Assembly: GCA_019426215.1 (NCBI GenBank)
Contig: CM033394.1
Span: 48,420,423-48,484,422, forward strand
Length of the DNA: 64,000 nt
Direction: 5' to 3'
From: Buddleja alternifolia
Taxonomy: Eukaryota > Streptophyta > Magnoliopsida > Lamiales > Scrophulariaceae
Part shown: in pieces, positions 36,211-48,399 of the stretch
How positions within the stretch are numbered: the stretch's first letter is position 1
Layout: the number at the start of each line of letters is the position of its first letter
The notes under the pieces: generated by a model
What the model was told of the DNA's origin: nothing
Databases searched by the model: none
What the model saw: only the letters and a program-made list of their open reading frames with translations
Program-made: the position numbers and the translations under genes

Positions 36211-36545
36211 TTTAGGGACAGTTTGGCTGCCTATCAAACATTTTCTCACATTTTTCTTTTGTTTCTGTTACGCTTATTAGGAGGGTGGAGAATTTTGTTG
36301 CTCATTCTATTGCTCAGGCTTTTCTAGTAGCTCCTCTTAACGAGATGGGGCTGGCCCTTTAGGGGCCGTTTGTCAGGATATCAAACTTTTATTCTCACAT
36401 TTTCCTTCTGTTTCTGTTTCGTTTATTAGTGTAGGGAATTTTGTTGCTCATTCTATTGTTCGGGATGTTCTAGTAGCTCCTCTTAATGACACAGAGTTGC
36501 CATCCGAGGCTTCTCTTGCTTTGTTGTCAGACTTGATTAATTATG
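36211..36545 (+). repeat. duplicated remnant, possible LINE RNase H tail
   Basis: Two related copies, about 36211-36344 and 36357-36492, share GAATTTTGTTGCTCATTCTA and CTAGTAGCTCCTCTTAA. The second reads as GNFVAHSIVRDVLVAPLNDT and on to a stop at about 36549. This resembles the C-terminal RNase H stretch of plant LINE-type elements (N-VAHSLAR-like), but it is short and I am not sure. Confidence 0.35.
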
Positions 36546-37131
36546 ATTAATTGATTACCGTTTTTTCTCAAATAAAAAAAATTCCAAATATACTGGAAGT
36601 ACATTACTTGTCATGTAATTCATATACACTGCAAAGAGAGCCACACATCACATGTTAAGGGTTATTGCATCTACATGGGTGATTGGCAATTTGGAATCCT
36701 CAATTATTATTTTATCTTATATTCCACTAAAGTTTCTTGTATATGCAAGAAAATATTGTATACACAAGTCGTGATATTCATATAAAAATATTTCGATTTA
36801 TCAGTGAAATTTCCCCGACATTAGAATTTCTATCCCCACTCAATTCCAATTCCAATGAAGGGTTTCTCTAATCAACAAACTTCTCAGATGATTTTCCTCC
36901 TTAATGAACAATCAACGTAGCTGAAAATGGAATGCTAAAATATTCCCATCTCAAAAACAAAACGTAATGCACTAAGTAAGCATCACAGAAAGTAATATCA
37001 AGAATTCTCCTTTCCTTCAACTTTTCTGCTAAACATTCTGTCTTTTATCCCTTCTACAAAAGTCTCCCTTTTTCTATTCTCTTTTTCTATATAAACAAAT
37101 TTTTTGTTATCAAGAATTCCATTGCTCGTCG

Positions 37132-37598
37132 GACTCGAAAACGATAAGAATCAATAAAGAGAATAAATATACCGAAAAACGCAAAGGTAGTCTCTTGTAT
37201 TCTATTGAACAGGTTCATGCATTTACATTTGGAACTTTTTTTTTAAAAAAAATATTCTTTGCAATTTTTGTGTTCATATATGTATGTATATAAAGCTGGA
37301 GGATAGGAAAGATGGTGGAGAGAAAGAGAAGGAATTGGTGATTAGAATAATCAGACGGTGGAGACTCGAAAACGATAAGAATCAATAAAGAGAATAAATA
37401 TACCGAAAAACGCAAAGGTAGTCTCTTGTATTCTATTGAACAGGTTCATGCATATACATTTGGAACTTTTTTTTTTAAAAAAAAATATTCTTTGCAATTT
37501 TTGTGTTCATATATGTATGTATATAAAAGCTGGAGGATAGGAAAGATGGTGGAGAGAAACAGAAGGAATTGGTGAATAGAATAATCAGACGGTGGAGA
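37132..37598. repeat. tandem duplication of the epimerase promoter
   Basis: Two near-identical units of about 231-235 bp, 37132-37362 and 37363-37598. They share ACTCGAAAACGATAAGAATC, GAACAGGTTCATGCAT and AGCTGGAGGATAGGAAAGAT. Each carries a TATA box, at 37287-37295 and about 37520-37529. Differences are a few bases and A/T-run lengths, so the duplication is young. Confidence 0.9.
37520..37529 (+). promoter_or_regulatory. proximal TATA box of epimerase-like gene
   Basis: TATATAAAAG lies about 90 bp before the start codon. A second copy (TATATAAAG, 37287-37295) lies about 330 bp before it through the tandem duplication. Confidence 0.55.
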
Positions 37599-37619
37599 TT
37601 GTTCAGATTACTGAAACAG

Positions 37620-39574
37620 ATGCCGTTTGATGTTGTTAATGATCCCGGTAATGGCCTCGAAAGGGTCATTCTGTCTGAGCCTGGTGGATCATCTCTTGAG
37701 GTACAAATGATCTTTTCTTGATCATCATTATGTAGACTTCTTGTAAAATCTATTAGGCTGCATTTGGATTGCAGGATTTGAATTTAAGGACCGGATTACA
37801 TATATTTAGACTCAAGATGATTGGAGAGGATCGAATATTAACAATCATAAACTTGCTATAGCCTGATAAACTTGAAAGTGCATCATAAATCTTCACAGCT
37901 AGCAAATATCTTTCTTGCTCAAATAACGAGAGATTAATTATGTATATTTAGCTAATCCTGGTTAACGAAACTAGGTGCTTCTGAGTGGCGGGCGAATAGT
38001 ATCGTGGAAGAATGATCGTGGAGAAGAACTGCTATTTTCTGGAGGCAAGGTATTCAATCTCACAGAAATTAGCACTTTCTTGGCTTTAATGTTGTGGATC
38101 GAAATGTTTTCGCTGTCTCGTTGCAGACTACTGGTAGATCTCCTGCAGCTGTCTCAGGGGGAATATCCGTTTGCTTTCCTCAGGTAAGTTTAGTTAGTAG
38201 AACTCCGACATCTCTTATAGGGACCGAGCTAGGATTTTCAGCCTTGAAATGAATATTTCGACTCACGTAGAATGACAGTATATAAGTATTTTGGAAAAGG
38301 GCGATTTTTATTTTTATTTTATTTTATTTAGGTATATGAAATTTATAATCATACCCTTAAGTGCTTACTTAGAGGGACGACTGCCACTCCCAGCGTCACG
38401 CACTCCGTTTATGCTCTCTTATGCTTTTATTTATCTCTATCCATAACACTTTTGACAGGTCAATAATTTGGGGAAATTTGGGCAGCATGAATATGCAAGT
38501 AACAGATTATGGTCATTAGAGAACAATAATCGTCTTGATCAGGCATCCAACGGCAGCCATTTATCTATTAATCTCGTCTTAAAACCTTCGGAGAAAGATC
38601 TTAAAACATGGCCTTGCAGGTATTATCACCGGCTTTTGATCAAAATGACAATGTATAATGGCTAATCACCTTATACGAGGTCTGCGTTTCTAAAGTACGT
38701 TTATATGATAATCGTGCAGATTTGAGTTGCAACTTCACATATCTCTTAGTCAAGGAAAGCTCACTCTAACTCCTTCAGTGAAGAACACGGGCGATAAGTC
38801 GTTTTTGTTTCGATTTTCAATATGCAATTACTTATCAGTATCTGATATCAAGTATGTCTTTTGAGATGATTCTCTTTATTTATATTCTTTTTCCACATAA
38901 ATGTGATGATTTGAAACTCGATCTATGTCGATTCGATGCCACATTATACGGTCTATTTTTTTGCAGTGAGGTGCGCATAGAAGGCCTCGAGACGCTTGAA
39001 TACTTGGATAACGCATCGTATCAAAAGAGGTTCACTGAGCAAGCTGACGCGCTTACTTTTGATGGCGAGGTATCTTTTTCCTCTCTACTTAACTTATTGA
39101 AATATTCACATTTTTTTTTCGTGTTTCGTTAACAACGTAAACCTTTATGTGTTTAGGTTAACCGGACGTATTTAAGCACACCTCCAAAAATTGCCATTAT
39201 AGACCACGAAAAGAGGAGAACGTTTGAGCTGCACAAACAAGGCCTCCCTGATGCTGGTTTTTATTCTATTCATGATTTTCGTTATACTTCACTATTTTTC
39301 GTGTTCATTGCATTTTATTACAAGCTTAAAAACGGACTAATTGTCCGTGTGACTTGCAGTGGTGTGGAATCCATGGAACAAACCTAGTAAGAGTTTCCCA
39401 TATCTCGGAGAGGACTATAAAACGATGTTGTCCGTGGATTCAGCAGTCGTTGAAAAGCCGATTTTACTGAAACCTTCTCAAGTTTGGAGAGGATTTCAAG
39501 AGATTGCCACTGTCTCTTCAAGCTATTGTAGTGGACAATTGGATCCCAGAAAGGTACTGCAAAATATCAGTTGA
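37620..39574 (+). CDS. glucose-6-phosphate 1-epimerase-like protein
   Basis: Aldose-1-epimerase fold, of the family that interconverts alpha and beta hexose-6-phosphates (EC 5.1.3.15). Exons: 37620-37700, 37975-38049, 38127-38183, 38459-38619, 38720-38851, 38967-39069, 39157-39256, 39360-39574, giving 307 residues, with GT-AG introns throughout. Family blocks: LLSGGRIVSWKNDRGEELLF, GGISVCFPQ, QHEYASNRLW (His81 kept), VRIEGLETLEYLDN, AVVWNPWNK, VWRGFQEIA and SSYCSGQLDP near the end. From what I know of the family, the second catalytic His is in an HTYFSVSDI block; here it reads CNYLSVSDI (Cys160). The usual Glu before the EKP motif is Asp263. The fold and splice sites look maintained, so a non-catalytic or altered protein is possible. 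The start matches the family's short MP-V-V-D opening. Confidence 0.85.
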
Positions 39575-40242
39575 TAGAAGCTAGTATTAGGTGCATTTTA
39601 TGGTGAATTCCCAGAAAATTTCTTCCAAATTTGTTTGTATTTATTTCTAGAATGATTTTTAGGGAGTCTCTAAACTCATACGGGGATCGTCCCGATATAA
39701 TTACAATATTTGGTATACAATAGATTCTCTGTGAACCCTACATATAAATGGTCGTTATTCTCTCGACGCTCCATATCTACACTACAACTTGGTAACATAA
39801 TTATAAACATGCAAGGAGAGATATTAGAACTTGCTCACAGTTTATCTTGTATGTGCCGAAATCAGAGCCGAAAAATAAATCGAGCTATTCTATACTTGAA
39901 TCGAGATGGTTGCTAAAAGCTCATATGATCTTGGTTTGTCTAACATACATACAAAGTTTGGATATCATTGTTAGTCCGATAAGATTCGAAACTCGGTTTG
40001 ACCTTGACTCGATTAGTTAAGAATGATATAATATATATACAAAGAGATCTGAGTTACTCGAACTCGACTTGTGTGTTACTCAATTGGAGCTCATTCTCAC
40101 ATTGATTGACATTAAATCAAGATTAATTTTTTTTTAAAACTCGATTATTCAAACAAACTTAAGTGATACTTTATTCGACTTGACTTGGTCTTTTGACGCC
40201 ACTAATGAGAATTAAGACATCTCAATTCTCATCATCACCCGG
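39575..40242. other. epimerase 3' flank with GAGCTC/CTCGA-rich repeat
   Basis: About 39860-40190 is rich in ACTCGA / TCGAG words and resembles 58470-58860, so it is probably a diverged hAT-type MITE. No gene is seen. Confidence 0.4.
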
Positions 40243-40336
40243 TTTTTTTTTTAATTCGAGATTTGACAAACCCGAAGTTATAATCTTGAATCATGAAAAC
40301 TCTATCTAGCTCCATAAAGGAGGGGAGAGCCACAGC
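40243..40336 (-). mobile_element. SINE, 5'-truncated, minus strand
   Basis: Its minus strand reads GTGGCTCTCCC-TCCTTTATGG, GAGCTAGATAGAGT, GATTATAACT and ends GAATT plus a run of A, matching the 3' part of the complete SINE at 59691-59893. The tRNA-like head is missing. Confidence 0.65.
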
Positions 40337-40472
40337 TAATTGGGAGGTTGGGCCATATCTAAGTTCAAAGAAGCCTACCAGGCACATTAAGTTAAGCCGA
40401 ACTTGAACTAATTAATTCATTATTGTTACAACATCATATTGGTAATTTCATAACGGACAAAGTACATTAGAG

Positions 40473-41391
40473 TAGGGGTGGGCGTTCGGTTCGGCTTATT
40501 CGGATTCCGAACCGACCCGATCAGGTTCGGGTAAATTGGGTAAGAATCGGGTTCGAGTTATACCAAACCCGAATAGTGTTGTTCGGATTCGGGTTCGAGT
40601 TCTAATTTTCAGTTTTTTCGGGTAATTCGAGTACCCGAATTATCCAAAAATTAAAAAAAAAACAATAAAAAATATAATTATACTCAAATGGGTTGAAATA
40701 TTTATCAATATTATCTTATGAGCTCCCGAATGTATTATATATAGATGTTGTAGATAGTTTATATGCTCCATCAAGAAAAGTATGAATTTTAAGTTGGTTC
40801 CGATGATACAATATAAACTCTCCTACAATCCCATTTCTGTGGCTATAGCCTACAACACCAAAATAATTTTGCATTCATTTCATTTTGATTTCGAACATAA
40901 AATTATAAAACTCCAAGCAGAATGTTAATTAAATCAACATATATAAATATTTTAGAATAATGTTTGTTAACAAAGAGAATGTTATCTTTAATATTTTAAT
41001 ATGTAATTAAGTATAATTTTAAACTTTTAATCTATTATTTATTGAATGTACATGTAATCAATTACTATTTTTTCCTTTGAGGTGCATTCAATTAATCGCC
41101 ATTGATACTGCTAATTATTACATGCTAATTTCTAGATGAATACTACATAAAATACTCAATTAAATATTTACAAAATTAATTTTTGGTTCTTGATTTAATG
41201 AAAATTAGAGTTTATAGAGGCCCAAAAATTTGACCCAAATTTTTTTTTGAATAATATCAAAAAACCCGAACCCGATTTAAATCCAAACCCAATTAAACCT
41301 GAGTAATTCGATTCGGTATCGGGTTGTAAGATTTACTAACCGAAACCCAAAAAACCCGAACCCGACAACCCGAACCAAACACCCACCCCTA
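40473..41391. mobile_element. hAT-type non-autonomous element, 919 bp
   Basis: The inverted ends are TAGGGGTGGGCGTTCGGTTCGG and the complement of CGAACCAAACACCCACCCCTA. They are flanked by CATTAGAG (40465-40472) and CATAAGAG (41392-41399), an 8-bp duplication with one mismatch. Eight bases and a TAGGG end fit the hAT superfamily. The subterminal parts are rich in CCGAACCC words; the middle is AT-rich and non-coding. Confidence 0.8.
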
Positions 41392-41399
41392 CATAAGAG

Positions 41400-42430
41400 T
41401 GTATTCATTTTTCACCTATAACACACGGATATGAAAATACAAACACAATTTGATAGAGATAAATAACATGACAAATTTAAAAATACGATACATTAACGAT
41501 ACATGTACATATATGCAAGTATAATATTTAAAAATAAACTTCATTCAATAGATTCATTGGCATAAATAAAATTTTATCTCGTTCTTTAAATTTCTTTATT
41601 ATTTGTTTGACTTTTAACTTTTAATTTTTTATTGAAGACCATAAATATTCTTTTTTCCTATTCTAGCCTAAAAATTATTATGCCCGGTATCCAAAGCGTG
41701 TCGGATACTTCAAATTTTGTATCAAATACTTCAAATTGTGTATCAGATACGATATCCAAAATTTTCTATTTATTTTTATAAGTTTCGGACAACTCAAAAA
41801 TATTTTAGACACAGTATCGGGAGTATGCATATCAAATGCGAGTATAATACTGCACTGAGTCATTTCTAGAAGTATTTGTGCTCCATAGTTTTTCGCCAAA
41901 TTAATCATGCTGAATGAATGATTTTCATCAACCAATTTTTATCATAACAATGGTAAAAAATTGGACCAACTCTAATACATTCAATTCAACAGAATTATCT
42001 AACTTATTATCAACCAAATTTTGGGAAATGTTTGTAGGGTGCCCCGTGTTCAACACCAAACGATCCAAAGCATATCATGTTAATAATCACTGTAGTGATG
42101 GAATGATATGACTTGATCTATACCGTTTGGTGGCGGAACGCCATGCGTCTGTACAAGCATTTTCCGATCTGGAGTGGGCATTGCAGGCCAAGGCAAAGTA
42201 GGCCACTAAATAGAAATAGGATTATTTGAAGTCGGAGCATTTTTATTTTTATTTTTTGATAAGGGAAGTCGGAGCATTTGAGATGCCCATAAATTGCTGA
42301 AATGACATATTGTGATCTTTATGTCTCTATATCATATTATTGGATGGGATGCTTTCACGTCACTAGTACACAACTGGCAGTTATTTTTAAGGCCTTTGGG
42401 AAATTAAGTTTATTTTGATATAATTACAAA

Positions 42431-42465
<35 letters not shown>

Positions 42466-42508
42466 AACGTGGATTCAATATATAATAGTATTATGTTTGT
42501 AAATGGGA
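41400..42508. other. intergenic, no gene recognised
   Basis: AT-rich DNA. Short direct words TCAAATTNTGTATCA-ATAC repeat at about 41710-41750. A (TA)n run is at about 42436-42461. Nothing coding is seen. Confidence 0.5.
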
Positions 42509-42513
42509 GATTC

Positions 42514-43346
42514 CGTTAGAGTATTATAATATGCCCAAATTTTTGAGGAGTTTAATGTACACAGTGGAATAAAACCACCTTTTAACTGTAGAATAAATGA
42601 AAAACCAATTTTCATCATTTTTATCAAGAGGTTTTGAAGTACCAGTAAGATGATTAAAAACAAAGTAACTACGGCATAAATTCATAAACATACCGAACCA
42701 TAATTTATAATTGGAATCACTTTCGGAGAGTTTGAAACCAAAAGAAGTTTGAATGTTACCGGTGGCCAGGGAGGGGGGGAGAGGGGCAGATTTGGGGGGG
42801 TCAGTTTCATGGGAGGTTTGGGAAGATGATTCGGGATCAGACATTGGAAGAGATATTTGCAAAATTGAAACACGTAACAAAAATAATAAGAAATGAAATA
42901 AAATTACCAGGTAGAGATAGCGGTAGAGAGTTGTACCGTGATGATGGAGGAAAAAGAACTTGGAGGCAGCACTTGAGACGAAAAACCGTGTGGAGGCCAA
43001 AAATTTGAGGCACCAAAAACACGTGGAGAAGGCTAAGATACTAATAGGTGATGCGTTGAGGAGAAACAACGTCTTAAGGGAGAGGAGAATTGTCGGCGCG
43101 GTGGCTCCGCTGAAAGAGAGAGAGGTGGAGGGCGGCGGTCCTAGGGTAGAAAATTTAGGCTGATACCATGTTAGAGTATTATAATATGAATCTCCTTGAT
43201 TATATTATTGATAATGACCAAATATTTATAGAGTACAAAAGAAAAAGAAGTAAAGAAATATCAAACTCCTAAACTAAGGAAACTTGTAATACAAGTACAT
43301 ATCCTAATACAAGGAAATAACCTAAAATATGTAAATACGTTCAACA
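42514..43346 (-). mobile_element. severely deleted copia element that kept both ends
   Basis: On the minus strand: a complete LTR (43169-43346, 178 bp, TGTTGAACG...CTCTAACA), an adjacent tRNA-Met-type primer site TGGTATCAG (43160-43168), a leader, the N-terminal part of gag, then an abrupt jump to the last 20 bp of the second LTR (42514-42533). The flanks GATTC (42509-42513) and AATTC (43347-43351) agree at four of five bases. Most of gag, all of pol and nearly all of the 3' LTR are gone. Confidence 0.75.
42534..42844 (-). pseudogene. copia gag fragment
   Basis: From the ATG at 42844 (MSDPESSSQTSHE...) it encodes a copia gag start with the block SESDSNYKLWFGMFMNLCRS and a later KRWFYSTVYIKLLKNLG. 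It parallels the gag of the element at 49739-56921 (DPRYKLWKTIFSDICRS). It is open up to the deletion junction and stops in LTR sequence. Confidence 0.7.
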
Positions 43347-43613
43347 AATTCTAGGTCAAATCGAATTTTACTGATTCCAAATCATGAACAGAACGAACAA
43401 AATTATAGGTCAAACTAGTGTATGATTTAAGAAGAATGACTAATGGCATGATGAATATAATACTATTCTTCATGCAAGTAGTGGATTTGGTCAGTTGAAC
43501 TCCAACGGTCGAGAGCTCTTGAAAGTAACATGCGGTGTCAGTTGAACTCCAACGGTCAGTTTAATATGCGGTGTTAGTTCTAAACCACTTTATAAGATCA
43601 TAAATAACTAATA

Positions 43614-44648
43614 GGGATTACGTCACTAATAGTCTCTAAAGCATTAAATTTGTATCACTTTGGTCCCTAAAGTATTTTTTGTTATGCTACCGTCCCTAAT
43701 ATTATAATTTTATCTCACTTTGGTCCTTAAAGTTTTTTTTATCTCACTTTTTCCATTTTTATTTCTCACTTTGATTCCTTTTTCAATTTTTATGTCTCAC
43801 TTTGATCTTTTTTTGGTTTTTTACATTTTTGTCCCCCGACAAACACTTTTATTATTTCCAATATAACTTCAAGACAATTCAAATTTAATTGCTACTTGAT
43901 CAAATTACATATAATTGAATTTATCATGTAATTAGTTGAGTTCAACTATTTTTTTTTTAATCTCTATCTTAAATGTATGGAATATATATTCAAAAATATG
44001 TTATATCAATGGGTAATTGCACCGTTTTACAACTGAATTTTGATAAAATAAATTTAATATTTTTTTATGATAAATATTTATTTCTTAAATCTAATCAATT
44101 GCATTCAGTGTATTACTTGTCCTTTGCTTTTTATAAAAGAAATTAATACATTAAATGCAATTGGTTAGATTTAAGTAAAAAATATTTATCATAAATTTTT
44201 TTTAATTTATTCTATCGAAACTCGGTTATAAAGCGGTGCAGTTAGCCATTGATATAATTTTTTAAAAAAAATATAAACTTCATATATTTTAGATAGAGAT
44301 TTAATTGAACTCAACTAACTACGTAATAAAAAAATTTAGTTGAACTCAACTAATTATATGATAAATTTAATTATATGTAATTTGATCAAGTATCAATTAA
44401 ATTTAAATTGTCTTGATGTGGTATTGAAAATAATAAAAGTTTTTTGGGGGGGCAAAAACATAAAAAATTGAAAAAATGATCAAAGTGAGACATAAAAATC
44501 GAAAAACATACCAAAGTGAGACAGAAAAATTTTAAGGACCAAAGTGAGACAAAATTATAATATTAGGGACTGTAGCGTATCAAAAAATAGTTTAAGGACC
44601 AAAGTGATACAAATTTGATATTTTAGGGACTATTAGTGACATTATCAC
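43614..44648. mobile_element. Mutator-type foldback element, 1,035 bp
   Basis: The two halves are inverted copies of each other: the left arm (43614 to about 44118) and the right arm (about 44147-44648) align from the tips to a loop of about 30 nt near 44120-44147. Tips read GTCACTAATAGTCTCTAAA on the left and the complement of TTTAGGGACTATTAGTGAC on the right. Perfect 9-bp duplications TAACTAATA flank it at 43605-43613 and 44649-44657. The transcript would fold into one long hairpin. No ORF. Confidence 0.85.
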
Positions 44649-44657
44649 TAACTAATA

Positions 44658-47600
44658 TAAATGTAAATACTATGTTGGGATCAAATTAAGATATATAGCA
44701 TTACAAAAGAACTTATATCATAATAAAAATTAATGGGTCTTCTGTCTCTCAATTAATAAGGAAAGAAACAGAAATACATTTCTGAAACTCTAATTTTAAA
44801 AATTTAAAAGAATTTTTTGTTCAGATTTATTTTCATTTTTATTTTTTAACAAGAAACCTCTTTTGGGCCGTTCAAATTTAAATGCAAGTATTCTTTTTTG
44901 GGTAATTCTATGTCAGAGCGAATACAATAGAATGATACACATTTTGTGTCTATCTTCCACATAAGTGTGTGTGGAGGCCACACACAATACACTGTATAAT
45001 GTGAGAAATATAAATACTAGAACCGTTTAACTCGATCTAGCAGACATTTTTCCTTTCTCTTCCTAGTATGAACTGAATGAGTATATAATTTTCATCGAAA
45101 ATCCCACAGCCGCCTAATCTTACACGAAAATATCAACCGATTTGATGGCATATCTGATCTAACATTTGTGTTTCACAAAAAGGTTGTAAATAATTATAAA
45201 AATAAAATAAAAAATAAGTTTTTTTTTCCCAAAGATCCCTTAAATTACTAACTGCTAAATGATTATTAATTTTATGTTAATTAAGTCAAGATTAAGAATT
45301 CTTGTTTGCTCTTTCTGTGTGCATGTTTCTCTCACGTGGTGTGTAAGATTTAGAGGGGTTTTGGCTAAACTTATTTAACATATAAAATGCTTTTTGGACA
45401 TTTTAAAATATTGAATCTTATTGTACAGATAAGTTCTTAAAATGTTTAAATAAAATAAAAACACATATCTATTAATTTCTTAATAATAAGGAGACTCATT
45501 TTACTTTTCTTAATGAGTTTATAATAAGATTTTAATATCTTATTTTGGGATTGAATTCTTTAATTACAAATGCTCTACTATATTCTATAAACTCCCCACA
45601 ATCTTGTAACAAAATTTAAAGAGATAAAGATTACGTAACGGAGTTTCGCCCCCCTCAAGTCTTGTTTGGATTGATAAAGATTCACGCACCATTGTTCTTC
45701 TTCTGCAGAGCATGTGTATTCTGACGGAAACATATGGGAGGCGGGAGCCACAAGATATGTGAAAGTATACACGAAATGACTCGGAAGCAGGAAAAATTGC
45801 TAGGTGTACACAGTTTTGTGTAGTCAATAATTCAACGTAGATATAGTGCGTACCGTGACAAGCATTTTTGTTTTCTTAAAATATTGAAAGTATACACGAA
45901 ATGAAATTGCATGAACATTTTTGTGAAAATTGCCCCCCCTGATTTTTAGTATTTCATTAAATACTGTACATATAATTATTTATCAAAAGTCTTCTTATAT
46001 ATTTTATATATAAGAAAATGGAATTATTGATCTGGAATTATTGATCTTTCCTAATTGGAAAATGGAAATTTTAAACTTTTTAGAAATAAATTCTTTAATT
46101 TATAAAAGTGGTCCTATAATCCTCAAATTGGGATTTGTGCGACCAAATCTATGATCTTTTTCTTGTCCTATATATGTTATAATTACCTCTACAAATTGTG
46201 TATAATAAAGCTAAGACAAAGAAGTGGATAGTCTTGCACGCATGCCTTTCAACCACATATGATTGGTCGACTAATTTCAAGAAAAATATTTTTCTTACAA
46301 CATATTTATAGAAAAAAATCATTTGTGGCATTTATCAAAAATAATAATAATTTGTGGTATATATTAAGAGATCATAATTTCTAAAGTGGCACAATCCTCG
46401 AACTATGTATTGCTAAAATCTATAAAATTAAATTGGTTTTGTCAAAGCATTTTCTAGATCAATATAGGGTAAATATCGCTTATCATAGTCCTTAAACTTT
46501 CATATTTGTATTACTTTATTATTTAAAGTATCAAATGTTAATTGTTATATATGTTATCATCTCTAAGTTAAATTTTTGTTTCAATTTGGTCATTTGCCCC
46601 CATTTTTTGGTGAATTTTGGTTGGATTGGAGAGCAAATGAGTGTTATTTATAGGGGCAAATGTGAGTGTACATGTTGCTCGATCTGTTGCTCGATCTGTT
46701 GCTTGATATGTCCAAAATCCATTGAAAGAAATGACGAAAGTGAGATAGAAACGTAACTTTAAGAACGTTGCCATAACATTAAATACTTTGAAAATTGAAG
46801 TAATACATGAAATTTTAGATGCTGGCATTTGCTCATAAATATAATATAATTGTTCGTGAATATTAAATCGAAAAATTCAGAAAGTCAGACATGGCACGGG
46901 GGAGCCGCAATCTGAAGAGCATGGGGTGCCACTGCTAACTGTGGCAAAAAGTAGTTTGAGAAATATATATGTGAAATAGATATTCGAATTGGATTTGATA
47001 ATATTAAAAATATCACATATCTTAAGTATTACAATCACATGTATACTATATCAATAGAGTGACAAATCACAAAATAACATAAAACACGATTTTGAATAAA
47101 ATTTAGGAAAGAGATATTGAAATTGGTTCCAATTTTTTTTGAAAATTAAATTGATTATCCAAGTAGTCTCTGAGATGTACATTCATTCTCTATCAATCAA
47201 GAGGTTTGTTTCAAAATCAAGCTAGGAGGATTTGTGGGTGCATCCGTCCCCCTTAATTTTGAATTTTTTCTTACTCTCTATAAATTTTTATATTCGATAT
47301 TTTGTCCCCCAATATCTAAAAATATAAAAGTTTATCCTATTTTATTTGTATTAGCACCCCCAAACCCCAAACTCTGGCTCTGTCCCTGGTCAAAATGGCA
47401 AAAATAATGTTTTATAATGCATTTCTAACAAGGTTTTTTGAATCATGCAAATTAAATTCATTATTATATACGAAATGTTACGTTATTAATGAAACATTAA
47501 AGAGCAGAATTAATCTTGAGATCGCATGCTCTGAAACTCAACCGTTTACATAAAATATGTTTGGTTCAAATAAGTACAAAATTAAAGAAATATTACTCAA

Positions 47601-47750
47601 TAAAATCTTTATTTACCAAGGAAAGAGAGACAGAACTGACAAATTAAAGCAGAAAAAAGATAAATCAGATGGACAAAATAAGGGAGTTTGGGGGCGCATG
47701 CAATAACTTCTTAGGTTTCAGCAGAACCCCCCTTGGATTTACAAGCAAAG
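44658..47750. other. intergenic, no gene recognised
   Basis: AT-rich DNA. It holds a triple CTGTTGCTCGAT-like repeat at about 46674-46712 and a short direct repeat AAGTATACACGAAATGA at about 45763 and 45889. Nothing coding is supported; short ORFs here lack any recognisable domain. Confidence 0.5.
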
Positions 47751-47754
47751 GGGT

Positions 47755-47815
47755 CATATCACCCCAACCCACCCTCACCCCCATCTCACCCGTGGGGGTT
47801 GGGGTGGGGGAGATT
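47755..47815. other. C-rich/G-rich inverted stretch, quadruplex candidate
   Basis: CCCCAACCCACCC on the left pairs with GGGTTGGGGTGGGGG on the right. The right half has four G runs in about 20 bases, so either a hairpin or a G-quadruplex can form. Confidence 0.55.
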
Positions 47816-48399
47816 ATGTTAATTATATTATATCCATGCATGGGTGTGAAAGACTGAAAGGTGATCTGAAATCTATATATATTTGGCAGGCTTTATATAT
47901 ATACATATATTATATATGTACAGATGAGTTATCTACACCTCATATATATATATATATACATATATGGATAATTACACTGAAACTCTTAAGATATTGTCTA
48001 ATTACAAAAAACACCTTCTACTTTAATAACTTACATTTAGCACCATGTAGTTTCATTTAAGATGTAAAGTTGAATGAAAAATGTAATTTGACCGAAATGC
48101 CCCTAACAGAATGACTTAAGAAAATCACAAAAAGAATTTTTTTTAAAAAAGCTAAAATATAAATGACTTTTGTGCCACTTTCTCCTATAACCCTTTCGCT
48201 GTTGGGCCCGGCCCAGATCACTGTTTGGTCCGAAACGGGCCAGGGACATGAAATGAGACAAACCCAAAAGGCCCGGTCGAAGTGGGCCACTATGGGGCTT
48301 GGCCCGGCTTGGGTCCAGCCAGTAATTAACCCCGACCCAGGACCAAAAATGCTTATAAATTTTTAGTTGGAACTTTCAACAAAAACTTGATAGAGTTAG
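47816..48399. other. intergenic with repeat remnants
   Basis: (TA)n runs at 47878-47970, then about 47969-48110 shares the GGATAATTACA / ATTACAAAAAACACC texture of the GGGTAAATTAC-type MITE family but with only one end clear. About 48200-48350 is GGCCC/CCCGG-rich and unassigned. Confidence 0.4.

Noticed and set aside
42826..43163. Two + strand ORFs over the deleted copia copy
   Set aside because: Antisense to the copia leader and gag; the primer site and LTR fix the minus strand.
47755..48366. Possible gene from Pro/Gly-rich ORFs
   Set aside because: Composition effect of C-rich and GGCCC-rich tracts; no domain or splice structure.
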